NCBI GenBank assembly: GCA_002633005.1
Contig: NMRA01000084.1
Location: 956,849 to 1,020,848, forward strand
Direction: 5' to 3'
From: Phoronis australis
Taxonomy: Eukaryota; Phoronida; Phoronidae
DNA: 64,000 bases
Below, piece by piece: positions 38,201 through 48,900 of this stretch. The translations under genes were made by a program, and so were the position numbers. Position 1 is the stretch's first letter. Every line of letters starts with the position of its first letter. Below the pieces are notes generated by a model that saw only the letters and a program-made list of their open reading frames with translations, was not told the origin of the DNA and searched no databases.

Positions 38201-41200
38201 TTGAAAAGTGACCCTTTTCGTTGTTTAAATGGCAAAAATTGGTTAACTATAACAGAAGAAAAGAAAAATAGCATGCCTGGCACATGTGGTTTCTTTGTTG
38301 TCCTAACTCTACTGTGTCACTTGTCTGAACGACACAATAAGGCGGTGTGACTTGTGTACAACACCGATTGTCAGAGTGACTGCAATACTCTCAAAGAATG
38401 CAGTGAAAATTGAACGGGGAAGTGCGTCGTGGGTAGGAATAGATCAAATGATTTTCAGCATTAAAACGTGCTCTTTTACCTCAGTTGTTAACATTGTGAA
38501 TGTCGTCTGCCAGTTATCTCTACGTTTGTGAGCCTCCAGCATCTCCTTAAGGGGGAAGTTACAACACACGTCAGCGTTCATCACAAAGAACAAGTCTGGT
38601 CTCCCTGCTTTAATGAAGTCACGTAGCTGATACATACCGCCTGCGGTGCCCAGCGGCATGCACTCAGGCAAATAACTGAAAACAGATATTGCATAACTCA
38701 GCCCACAGATGGCACTAACCAAGTGTTTTAATAGTAATGGATTCTTTAAAGGCGTCATGACCCTGTTCCCAGTGGTATCAAAAACCGAATTTCTTCAAAG
38801 ATGCAATTGCGTTCATTGGCAACATCATAGTGTTCTTATCCAGTGCTTCAACACAAAAATGCCTGGAATATTCCGGACAGTCACACTATTTTGGCAATAA
38901 CAAATTGTGGTTCCTTCTCAAAACAAGACGTCAGTTTTAATCTGAGTAACAAACAAGAGGAGACTGATTAAATAACTAACAGCAAGTGGCCTAAACCAAA
39001 AGTTCAGTTTTGAACAAAATGCCCCTGTTTAGTACTCCTTGAAACATCTATGATCTAGAGCGCAGAAACTATTCTTAAACCACTGGTCCAGCCACTGTCA
39101 TTACCAAAAATTTGAAAATGCATCTGTATCCATCTCTCCCTCCCTCCCTCTTTCTCTTTCAAAACCCAGTCACACTTAACTCATTTTCATGACATCTGAA
39201 CTCAGTTAACATCTTGATTGGCAAAAAGCATTGCCTCAGATGTGACACCATCTACATAGTTCATACTAAGACTGTACAATGCTTTGACGGTTCACATTGA
39301 ATTTTTCCACTTTTTTAAATCGGAACGAAGACTACGTGACAGGGCCCTTACCTGATGCGAATCTGAAACTCCTGCTGAACTTTGTTTATGAAATCTCTCA
39401 ACAATTGTTCAGGGTAGAACCCAATAATGATGATCTCTTTCATGTCAGGTACCTGGCAATGGAAAGACATGACGTGATGTAATAACTCTTGATCCTTTTC
39501 AGTAATACAGTGATATTACATTTTGTGTATTTATAATTCTTGTAAGCTTGTACATTACTTTAATTCTAGGTGTATTATTGTGTATGTGTAAATGTCAATT
39601 GTCATATAGTGTTTGATTTTACTTTATTTCTGTTTCTGTTGACAAAAGATGTTATTACATCCGAAAATTTCAGTTGATCCATTCTTGTTGTTTTATTTAC
39701 CTATTCATATTCTACATTTAGTGAAACAGTAGTATCCTTGGGAGGATCTGGATTGCCTTATTTAGTTTCAGATTTATTTTCTACGTTGTAAATGTAGGTA
39801 ATACATATAAGTGTTTATTTGTCAAGAAATGAGGTTCCTTTATCTCTTATGAACTCTCTAGTCTAACATTATGTATTCTCAATATAATTATATTTTCAAT
39901 AAAAAATATTTAGAGAGGGTGCTAGTAGTGACCGTAGACTAGCAGCTATCAGAATTCCAACTCCACTCAAGACAGCAATACAACCATGCACATTTGAGAT
40001 TACTTAGGTCACATGACATGGCCGAAAGGAGGCTTGACGTTGTACCATGGGCTTGTAGCAGGACAGCTCCAAAAACCGTAAAGGGTTTATATACAGATAG
40101 CCTGTATATATTGGGAATTCGTGTACGAGCCTGTGGGTTTGTGTCACATTTGATGATCCCACACCAGGCAGCTTAGCACAGGACAGATTAGCCCTGGACA
40201 GCTTAGTACTGGACAGCTTAGCACTGAGCAGCTTAGCAGACTACTCAGCAGCTTAGCACTAGGCATTTTAAAGCTAGCCTGCCAAGCGATAGGGCGAAGA
40301 AGAGAAGGTGATAATTCAATATAGACTAAGAGCCTCTCAGCGATAGGTGAGAGGGGGTGGGATTAGACCCCAGCTTGTGAGTTTTTTCGAAAGAAACATT
40401 GGCCGTGCACTTAAACAAGAGAATACCTGACAAGTGGGGAATGGGCTTACACCCAGGGTCGGATTTATACCTAGTGCATATCAGTATTTCTCTTTATATG
40501 TATTAAAACATGCTGATACACAAGGTTTGAAATGTTTTGCACCATGCTTGAAAATCATGTTTTAAAAGCTCAGAGCCACGTGTAAATTCTTGAGCCATGT
40601 TTGAGAGCCTGTTTTTTCCCATGTTTACACAAAATGATTGAAATTGTGTTCCACAGAGGAAAATTTTTAACATTTAGAAGTAAAAATGACAAAAACATAC
40701 CCACCAAGTGAAAATATTGCGTATTTTGCTGTTTTCGTGAATCAACAGAAAGAAATATTACTGTGCAAAAACATGATTAGCAATTTGTACTTTGTTTCAA
40801 TGTTTTGATACAGGGAGAACATTTCATAGTCTCTGAGCATTCAGCGCAATGATTTATGGGCTGATGACAGATGCATGAGCTCACTGTCAGCCAACTTAAT
40901 GCAATACGCAAAACAGAAAACTAGGAAAACGTCACAAAATGAGGCTGAGTGTGTGTGTTTGTGTCAAAAGTTGTTACAGACAAAACAATCAATGCTGCCA
41001 AAGCTATGCCAGTGTTCTACAGATAGGCATTTCACTAATCAAGGGTGGCCCCTTTCTGAAATGATGGTTGCAGTATAGGTTACTTTGAGGGTACCACCCA
41101 ATCCACTGGTGGCCATGACCATCACAAAAGAAAGTGGTCACCTTTCATATTCATCCCATGACCTAACGCACCCTTTCGCTTCACTTTTACCTTTGAGCAT

Positions 41201-43012
41201 GCTTCAATGTGATGTTGAATCATAGGTAGACCGGCTACAGGAAACAGTGGTTTCGGGACCTCCATGGACAATGGACGGAAGCGGGTACCTTCAACGAAGA
41301 CTTTGACATGAGATATGGTACAAGGGTTACTTTTACACTATTTAGCTCGCAACGAGATGGAAAGCAAGGATATACAGTAATTCTTCACTTACCTCGCACG
41401 AAATCAATTGACAAAAGTGACATTTTCCATTTTTCAAGACACCTATATCATTTAGCTAACATTGTAAACCTTTCAGTTAGCTCTAGTATACATTCGTCCC
41501 TTCCAAATATACAAGCGGTCACATATTTGGTCCCCAAAATAATATCTTTCAAATGAACGTCTCAGGATTGAATGTAAAAAACTGTGGTTCATTGGTTGTC
41601 TTTGACTTTGATTTTGAGTGAGGCAGTAAATTCATTGATATTGAAGTTCTGATCTGATATAGTGATCCCTGATTAAAAGCACCAGTTTCATCCACTGAAC
41701 AACCAGCTCGTTATTCAGTGACAGTGATTGCATCATTCTCTCAACCTGTTATAGGCAGCCAGCTTGCTGTATAAAGACTAATGTCACAATACGAATAAGA
41801 ACCGTATGTTACTTTCATATATACCTCAAATTTTCAAACCACTCAAGTAGTTCTGCTTATCACCTCATCATGAAACTTGTGACAACATGTGAAGCTAACG
41901 ACCACCAGGGGTGCATACAAACTCTGAAGGTCAATCAACACTCACTTTGCCCATAACAGCCTAAAAACTATCTTCTTGCTTCATTTCACAGTTTTTTAAC
42001 AAAGAAAAGTCTGTTGTTCACTTGAAAACAATATGCTCAGGATTGATCCAGCAAAAAATGTATGGGAGGAGGGAAGGCACTTTCATTTTTTACCCACCGT
42101 CCGTATTTTTCTTTTATTTCTCCAACCCATGACCCATACTTTTTAATTAGATTGAAATATAATATGCAACACTTATAAACAAATTGCCTTTAGGATAACC
42201 TGTTAAGTGCTTAAATGATTGACAGACAAGAACTATCTGTCTTGTCAAATCTTGTCAAAAACTAAAAGCGGCCAAGAGGGTAGACCAATCAGAAGGAAAA
42301 TTGACATCTTTCAACGCATCTATTCCTGCCATTTATCTTTGTGCCAAATTTCATCCATTTGTGCCTATTGCTTTTTGAGATAATCAACCTGTCTTGTCAA
42401 AAACTAAAATGTCCTGCAGAGGGTGCTATGTACAGTAGACAAATCTGTCCAAAAATTGACTGGTGCCAGTGGCAGTGCATACCAGCCGTCTATCTCTTTG
42501 CCAAATGTTATCATGATCCTTTAAGCAGCTTTAAGATATAATTGATGGACAGGCAATAACTTGAGCAGTCGAAAATTAACAGAGGGTGCCACAGTAGTTA
42601 AATCCATTCAAAAATTGACTGGTGCGGGCAGATTCTCGCCATATCACCTCGCCCGGTATCGAAAGAATTTCATGGTGATCCGTCAAGCAGTTTTTGAGAT
42701 AATCAACGCACAAGGAATGGCTTGTCGAAAACTGAAAACTAAAAGGCCCAACATGGGATACCACGGTAACCAAATATGTTCGAAAATGAACTGGTGCTGG
42801 CGGATATCCGCGCCGATTAGGCTACCTCCACACCAAATTTCATCATGATACGCCAAGCGGCTCTTGACTTGAGACTTGATTGAGATAATTGATGGACAAG
42901 AAATGATATTCACAGACCGACCGGGTAGATACAACAAAATAACGAACGAGTTCAAATTAATGAAGTTACCCTTCTGTGGTCCACCGATTAGTATAACTGC
43001 CTTTAAGACCAT
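29300..43012 (-). CDS. GMPPA: Mannose-1-phosphate guanylyltransferase regulatory subunit alpha
   Basis: Nine exons on the minus strand: 43012-42970, 41288-41191, 39452-39352, 38675-38480, 37461-37268, 31807-31676, 31002-30765, 30292-30121, 29400-29300. Phases agree throughout; CDS 1275 nt, 424 aa (human 420). The nucleotidyltransferase-like N-domain has [24 protein letters not shown] and [19 protein letters not shown]. The C-domain is a hexapeptide-type left-handed beta-helix ([20 protein letters not shown]), then [16 protein letters not shown], the GMPPA-specific loop [10 protein letters not shown] and the conserved C-terminus FKNQIIL. GMPPA is the non-catalytic partner of GMPPB; it binds GDP-mannose and restrains its synthesis in the cytosol. 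The PQK insertion in the GG-TRFRPL loop distinguishes it from GMPPB. Introns 1 and 5 are large and full of repeats. No disabling change was seen. Confidence 0.95.
33445..33958 (+). mobile_element. Fold-back element made from a GIY-YIG retroelement 3' end
   Basis: The left arm (about 33445-33600) and right arm (about 33830-33958) are inverted copies with ends aattagcgacgttgcgtcc / ggacgcaacgtcgctaatt. The left arm has an extra ~19 bp near 33535. Between them, 33609-33842 (+) encodes the C-terminal part of a GIY-YIG-type retroelement protein: [45 protein letters not shown]. The coding end lies in the right arm, so the left arm carries the antisense of the same 3' end. Penelope-like elements are known for partial and inverted terminal copies. 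No target-site duplication was clear. It lies in GMPPA intron 5. Confidence 0.7.
35655..36050 (-). mobile_element. Penelope-like element fragment, GIY-YIG endonuclease domain, frameshifted
   Basis: On the minus strand a frame starting near 36028 reads [16 protein letters not shown]. After a frameshift around 35940 it continues as [20 protein letters not shown], then [10 protein letters not shown] and [19 protein letters not shown]. The VVY.F.CP...YIGQT pattern is characteristic of GIY-YIG domains at the C-terminus of Penelope-like retroelements. The frameshift and the absence of RT sequence upstream show a dead fragment in GMPPA intron 5. Confidence 0.65.
36610..37245 (+). repeat. 18-19-bp minisatellite in GMPPA intron 5
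   Basis: About 30 degenerate units of tctggtctacaacacaagt type. Parts are a regular 19-bp unit (ttagtctggtctacaacac at about 36829-36900 and 36990-37120). The outer parts are 18-19-bp variants (aggtctacaatacaagt). On the minus strand the 18-bp units read as a repeated VVDQTC hexapeptide. The array stops about 23 bp from the GMPPA exon 5 donor at 37267. Confidence 0.95.
39630..39720 (+). mobile_element. Shared tail segment, probably 3' end of a Penelope-like element (copy 2)
   Basis: Matches 12690-12830 over tctgtttctgttgac, tccgaaaatttcagttgatc and ttgttttatttacc. It lies in GMPPA intron 2, in the opposite orientation to the gene. Confidence 0.4.
40170..40262 (+). repeat. Short tandem repeat, ~15-18-bp unit
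   Basis: About five to six degenerate units of ggacagcttagcact. Lies in GMPPA intron 2. Confidence 0.8.
41740..41965 (+). repeat. Dispersed repeat family A, copy 3
   Basis: Collinear with 11660-11885 along most of its length, as described there. It sits in GMPPA intron 1, antisense to the gene's own 5'-to-3' reading. Confidence 0.65.
42055..42150 (-). repeat. Dispersed repeat family B, copy 2 (inverted)
   Basis: The reverse complement carries the same motif order as 6585-6690 (atgggt..., agaaataaaagaaaaatacgg, gtgggt). In GMPPA intron 1. Confidence 0.5.
42220..42910 (+). repeat. Diverged ~165-bp tandem repeat array
   Basis: Four diverged units share the order tcgaaaactaaaa, agagggtgc, aaaattgactggtgc, ccaaatttcatcatgatc, caagcagtttttgagataat and gatggacaag. 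The last unit ends about 60 bp from GMPPA exon 1 (42970). Similar words (aaatttcat, gatcc, gacaga) occur in the TMEM245 intron repeats. Confidence 0.7.
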
Positions 43013-43260
43013 TCTACTCTCTCTATGTCCGCAAAGACGTGGCAAATCCTTCACAGTTTATGACGGTGTGGTGTTGTTTCTACATCCGGTAAAAGGCAGT
43101 AGTTACCGCCATCTGCTGTCGATTTTGAACTGTGGCCGTGTACTCGTGTCGGCGGGAGTCTTCTGCGTTTAGTGACGACTCGACCCTGGCGCCGACTCCT
43201 CGACATACCTCTGTAGTTGGTTTTAGCAGGTCGAAGCGTCCCCATTAAAGGCGTGCTTGT
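43013..43260 (-). promoter_or_regulatory. Probable GMPPA promoter / 5' UTR region
   Basis: This is the region directly upstream of the GMPPA start on the minus strand, more GC-rich than its surroundings, with no TATA box obvious. At 43105-43122 the minus strand reads gacagcagatggcggtaac, which fits both a CTCF-like core and a YY1-like aagatggcgg-type word with mismatches. Boundaries are inferred from position only. Confidence 0.35.
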
Positions 43261-43331
43261 CGATTTTCACTTTCTTTTTTAAAATGCAACGTGTTAGTTG
43301 AGGTTCAAATTGGGAAACCAGTGATTGTCAG

Positions 43332-44280
43332 CAGTGGTGGATCTAGGATATCACAAGGGGGGCCCAACATTTTGTCCGGCTGTAAGCATTTGCTCAAACC
43401 ACGATTGTAGATGCGCATAGAACCGAATAGGAGGAAGTTCAGTTTGTCTCCCTCACGCCCAGGAAATGTTTCTGTTTTTTCCTCTAAAAATCAAGCATTT
43501 TCTTTGATTCCTGAAGTATTATCCAATAAAAAAGCAAAAAAAAAAGCGGAGAACGTGTCAAACAGGAAAAACTGCCAGTATCACAGATTCAACTCACGAC
43601 GTAGTGGATAGAGCGCGAGTGCTTTACTACTACGCCTCCACGATTTACCTACTAGAGTTAAACTACAGTGTATAAGAGACCTACTTTTTATGGTCCACAG
43701 TGCCGTTTGCGCGCGAAACCTACTTCTTTTTGTAATGCTTATTACACGTTTTATATTTTGTGCAATCGGTTCTTAAAATTTTTTTTTGTATTTAAAAGTC
43801 TTCAAATGCCCAAAAAACCAAATCCGTTTTTCGTGTTGGCAATAATGACGGGATTGCTTTAGAAATCGTCTTAAGTTAAGGTTTGACAAAGAGTGAATTA
43901 TGAGTTTCTGAGTGATTCACTAAGGCTTCGATTAAAATTCACATCTTACCAGCAGCTTCTGTTTTTTCATCGTCACTCAGGTTCCATTTTCTTTAAAAAA
44001 TGAAGTAAATTTTGTTCATTGCACAGTGGAGCAGACGACGGAAACGGTCGCCTGGGATATCCTATACTTAGCCATAGCCTGTTCCGTTACGAATGTACCG
44101 TGTTCCGAATTTGACACTTGAAATTGGATCTACCCCCCCCCCCCAAGCACTAAAACTGCACACAATCCGTATAATTTTAATTACCGGGGTTAATTAATAA
44201 ACTCAACATTTCCCTACGCTGTTGTTGTTTTATTTTGTGCGGCATCCCCCTGCCCCCCCCCCACCCTAAATCCGCCTATG
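43332..44280. mobile_element. Candidate non-autonomous DNA transposon with G-run termini
   Basis: The left end reads cagtggtggatctagg followed by a G run. The right end, reversed, reads cataggcggatttagg followed by a G run, giving imperfect terminal inverted repeats about 950 bp apart. The style (agtggcggat..aggggg) is typical of MITE-like elements in invertebrate genomes. The interior has no recognisable transposase. An internal ggatctacccccc copy near 44125 suggests nesting. Confidence 0.4.
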
Positions 44281-44552
44281 GTCACTATACTGTAACCGGC
44301 CAGCTACTCATAACCGGCGTGTCAGTCCGACGCCCTCTTTTATCCTCAGTTTTTGCCTCGACAAGTTTTAAATAAGAAGAGAATATGTTTTCGACAATTT
44401 TTATTGACATATATACGTTTGATACGTTACATATTAAGTTTATTACGTTTCTGTTGGCGATCGAATTCCTATATGCGTTTTACGATTAGGCCTAATCCAC
44501 AAACGCTGGGGCCTAAGTTGGGGGCGGCCGTGACTCAGCTCGGCTGAACCTG

Positions 44553-44576
44553 CCGGGCCAATTTCAGTTGGCCCGG
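44553..44576. repeat. Perfect 9-bp hairpin in a GC-rich island
   Basis: ccgggccaa, loop tttcag, ttggcccgg. The surroundings (44515-44600) are unusually GC-rich for the window. No run of T follows, so it is not terminator-like; it may be part of a transposon. Confidence 0.6.
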
Positions 44577-45919
44577 GAGCCGGGAGTGAGGCGGCCTTAC
44601 TCGGAGAATCCTATCGAGCTACACGACGAATAACTAAAATGACATGTCTTGCCGGCGAACTCTCTAATTGTCTCATATTTATATTGGACTTGATGAAGAA
44701 ACATTACTAAGTGGCGGCAACGAACTCTTCTAGTTAACTGCTAATTAATAATTAAAAAATCAATGAGAAATCCTGGCACGCGATTGATTCTTATAGCTTC
44801 CGGCCGGGTGACTGATTAACACAAAAATTTCGGAAATACGAGAACCGGCGATTGCAACAGGCCAAACAAAAATCCGGAACAAAACCGTTGTAATGAGTAG
44901 CTGCGTTATTCGGCTTTATTTTACGAAAACTTTTCAGTGAACCTGACGTTTTTCTGCAGGTAAATGTTACCGAAGAACAGTGTCTTACACTTTGTACAAT
45001 GTGGCCCGGACAATTGGAATTTTGCCACTTTGCAGTCAGGAAACAATGGCCAATTAATATTGGCTATCACTCAGGGTTTTTTGGAGGAATTATTCATCGA
45101 TAACTAAACAGGCGACGTAATGTCAATTGGTCCCAAAAAGCTCCTGGAGTAGTATTAAAATTGAGATCGCAGTATGACATTGAACTGTCACTCAATATAA
45201 TACGATATGAGACAATTAATCGAGAACTTCGTTGCAGTTTCGTAAGTTGCAATTTCGAGGAAGGACATTTTGCACCCAAAATTAGTGTTACTTGCGTTCT
45301 CAAACTTAAACAAAGTCTTCGTTTTTGTGTCCCAGGAACTGTAACTTCTAACCATTAGCTTGTGGTAGACAAGGTTCTGTTCGACTTAAATATGAAGTGC
45401 CTGAGAATGTCAGATTGTCAAATACCATCAAAGTAATCCTGTGCGATAGTTTGAAAGTAACCCCCTGCCTGGAGCTAAGGTCCCATGATTAGCCATGCAC
45501 AGAAGGCCTCACTGGCAGTCCTGGCATGAAGTATGATTGGTTCAGCCGATAAGGATTCAATGAGCCCCTGAAATAATTCTCAGGCCAAGCCCGGAATATG
45601 CCGTTGACTGAAGTTGTGTTAACTTGAAGAAAGAATGAATAAACCGAAAGGACGTTCAGTGTCACAAAATGCATGCTGAATGGTGTTAACTGAAATCCTA
45701 AGCAGATGTCACATTGCGTCCGGAGTATATGCTTCCCGGGTTCTTTGTGTCCTGGTTCTATGACTCGTTAGCCGGGTTCTGTGTGTCCCGTTTTATGTAC
45801 GGAAGCGCGTTCTGTGTGTCCCGATTTGCGTTAGTCCAGGCGCTAAGCGCCATTTTAGGCCACATGACAACTTTGTGGTGCTTTTTATGTGCCCAAATAT
45901 TATATGTCGTGGACGCATT

Positions 45920-45965
45920 ATTGGCGTCATCCCCGTCCGTCCGGCGTCCGTCCAGCGTCCGCTGC
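45920..45965 (+). repeat. cgtccgtcc-rich short repeat
   Basis: Several imperfect copies of gtccgtccggc/gtccgtccagc in a row, inside a GC-rich patch up to about 46020. This probably belongs to a dispersed element; its ends were not defined. Confidence 0.5.
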
Positions 45966-48900
45966 TCTATCTCCAGGGCCCGACGCCGGAGTTCGGCCGA
46001 TGGTCAGTATCAGAGCCGGACGTCACTTATCAATGGCCCCTGAAACTTTGTTCAAGGTTTTTATTTCAACAATTTGGTTCCCGTACTAGATTATTATTAC
46101 TTTGGCGTTTCAGTGGTTACTGACACTGGTTACATGATTACAGATTTAAACACAAAAGATGACGCTTGATAGCGTATGGCGTACTGGCCATTGGAAATTC
46201 AAGTAGAGATACACCGGAAAGTGAAACGAAAAGCTGTTTTGTTCTGGGAAAATAAGTGTACTTGTTACACCTCTTAGAAATTGTGACTATCCAACGATAA
46301 CATGGCATACGGCAAAATCTGTATCACCCAGAATGAGGAGCAGCAATAAAAACTGAATGTTTTTAGATGGCGGTGTAGTCGTCAGCCAAGAGATACCAGA
46401 GAAACAAGTTTGCAGTAGCACCATTGGCCAAACGATCTCAGGCTACCCCTTCCACTCGCGGAGTGTAAAAATCGCGTTCAAATGCAGTTAAGTGTGCATG
46501 CAAATTTGCACGTGCCAATTTACGCCTGTAAAGTCCTAAGTCCCAGAGTACGTAGATTTTCTCCAAAGCGTATTTGCGATTCCACAAGAAAAAACGCTGC
46601 CATATCTTTCGGTCTCATTAGGCACAGATGAACTGAATTCGAGATTGGATGTGGCAATAGTAAAACTGCTTTTTATGGAACAACGCTTTGGATCAACCCA
46701 AATGGACGAGCACATTCCAATTTGGCGTCGTCAGTGCACGCGACTTTACGCCATCAGGAGACTGAAAACCAACCGTGAAATTCGGGTCCTACCGTCAGGT
46801 ATACGGCCTCTACCGTTGCATGCGGATTCGCTCTGCTTTCCCTTTATTTCGCGGCAAATAACTTGACGTATACATTACTTGTATTTTCACATATACATGT
46901 ATGGGATAACTAAACACTCGAGTGTAAAGAGCGTCTTCGTTCGTAGTCGATGACGGCTATGAACTGGATTGCGACGGGCGAGTCATTTTAATAGCCGAGC
47001 TGTTATCACATGACCAAAAATCATTCATCTCGGTAAGGATCAAGTTAACACCAACAGTAAATCTGTAAGTCATCCACATCAAAATTTAGTTTCTTCGGCA
47101 GAACGCAAGTTTCGGCTTTAAACTAAAATCCCACGGAAATCAAATGATAAATGCAGGTCTCGTACTGATCAAAAACAAATAAAAATGTCATCAATGGCAC
47201 GGCATGGTGATGCAGAACGCATCACGGACCGCCGACTGGAAGGACGGATTTTCAAATAGAGAGGGCGAAAGGTAATTAGTTCGTGCCCGGTCGGTCTGGC
47301 CCTCTTATTTGAAGGTCCTAGTTTTCCTCCCCCACGACAGTCTGTGCGCACTTACGTCGCCAAATTTCAAAAAAAAATAGAGAAAATATATTAAAGTATA
47401 GTTTCTGCAAAATTTAAGGACGAAGAATTTGATTTGTGACTGTTTACCATCCTGCCATTAACGATCGAGATCACGTGATCACGTCTCTAGTAAAATTTAA
47501 GACTAAGAAAAGTAGGTTGATAACAAAACTGTCACTTCACACGTATGTTCAAGATGAAATCTCAAAAACGCTGTCACTGCTTTCTAAATTATGATTTCGT
47601 TTTCATTTTATGCAAATTTGGATTTTTTCATGAAATCAAAAGTTTTATTTTCACAGCCCCTCATTCAAAAATGGAATAGCAATTCCAATTTGAAACTTGG
47701 AAAACAGTGCATAAAGTCTCATATAAATCCGCCATTTTGAGACATGATTCCGAGGTTAGCCAAATTTGGACATTTGTCTATGATCCTACATACTGTAATC
47801 AATCATGCAGCAACTTAAGTATTCAAAGTAAATTACACATTTTTTGTCTTTTACAAAAAAAAAACGAAAGCACAGCTGATCAGATGTCTTCTACTTCACC
47901 AGAAATTCTCGAAAAGTTTATTCTAGTGTTTCAACTCTCATTTTCTTTTCCAAGGGAGATGCAATATTTTCAAACCTAGTCAGACAAGACCTCCAATCGA
48001 TGAAGACGGTGATCGAAACGACAGCCGGCAGAGAAAATGTCAAAAGGACAGAGCTAAAATGCTTTAAAATTCTATTTTCCCAATGTGAAAAAGCAAAAAA
48101 AAAAACAAAACATTGCATTTCATCCTCACCAAAAGTAAGTGAAACAGTCTTGGTACCACAAAACCTAAGCACAAAACACATGGCAACATATCCCTAGGTA
48201 AAACATTTGTATATTAAATAACACCACCAAAACAAAATAATATAAATAAGTAATAACCCATGAACAGTAAGAATCTATAAGCTAACACCATAAACAATTA
48301 ACTTTCAGGTAAACATACGTGACTTTTAGTTTGCAACCAAGGTATGGGGCACATTTACATTTGGGGTGCTTACCACACCGCAGACACAGCTCAAAAGGGT
48401 AATTGCTTTTGTGCCACCTTTTCTATAAATTACCTATTCTTCGAATGAGACATAACAAAAGGATTTCTGTTCGGAGTTAAACATTATTAATCCCACGCTT
48501 TCTGTAATGAAACTTTTCACAACAAAATTGTTCTAAAACAGTTCAACGTAAGAGTTCTGGGCTAAGAATTAACAGTTATAGACCTGAAATTTTATAAGAC
48601 TGGTCTGAAGAAATAACGAAATGTCAATTCTGTCCAGGCCTATCAGAATAACAAACTAAAAAGACCAATTTTAAAAAGGGGAGAGCCTAAATGAATACTT
48701 GGAGCTCGTTACAGAAAGCACAGGTATGCAGATTTTAAAAATTCTTCTTAAGTATTTCATTTTGCAGTATTATATCTAAAAGAAAGTCACTTTTGGGTTA
48801 TCTTCCTGAGAAAGTTAATCATGTATTGCTTCAGGTCTCAGCAGTATTTCCAGTATTTATTGCTAATGTAGGTGTTTCAAACCAACTTCCATAAAAAGTG

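Noticed and set aside
45714-46123. Overlapping plus-strand frames of 66-109 codons
   Set aside because: They fall in a GC-rich cgtccgtcc-type repeat with several open frames at once and no protein similarity recognised.
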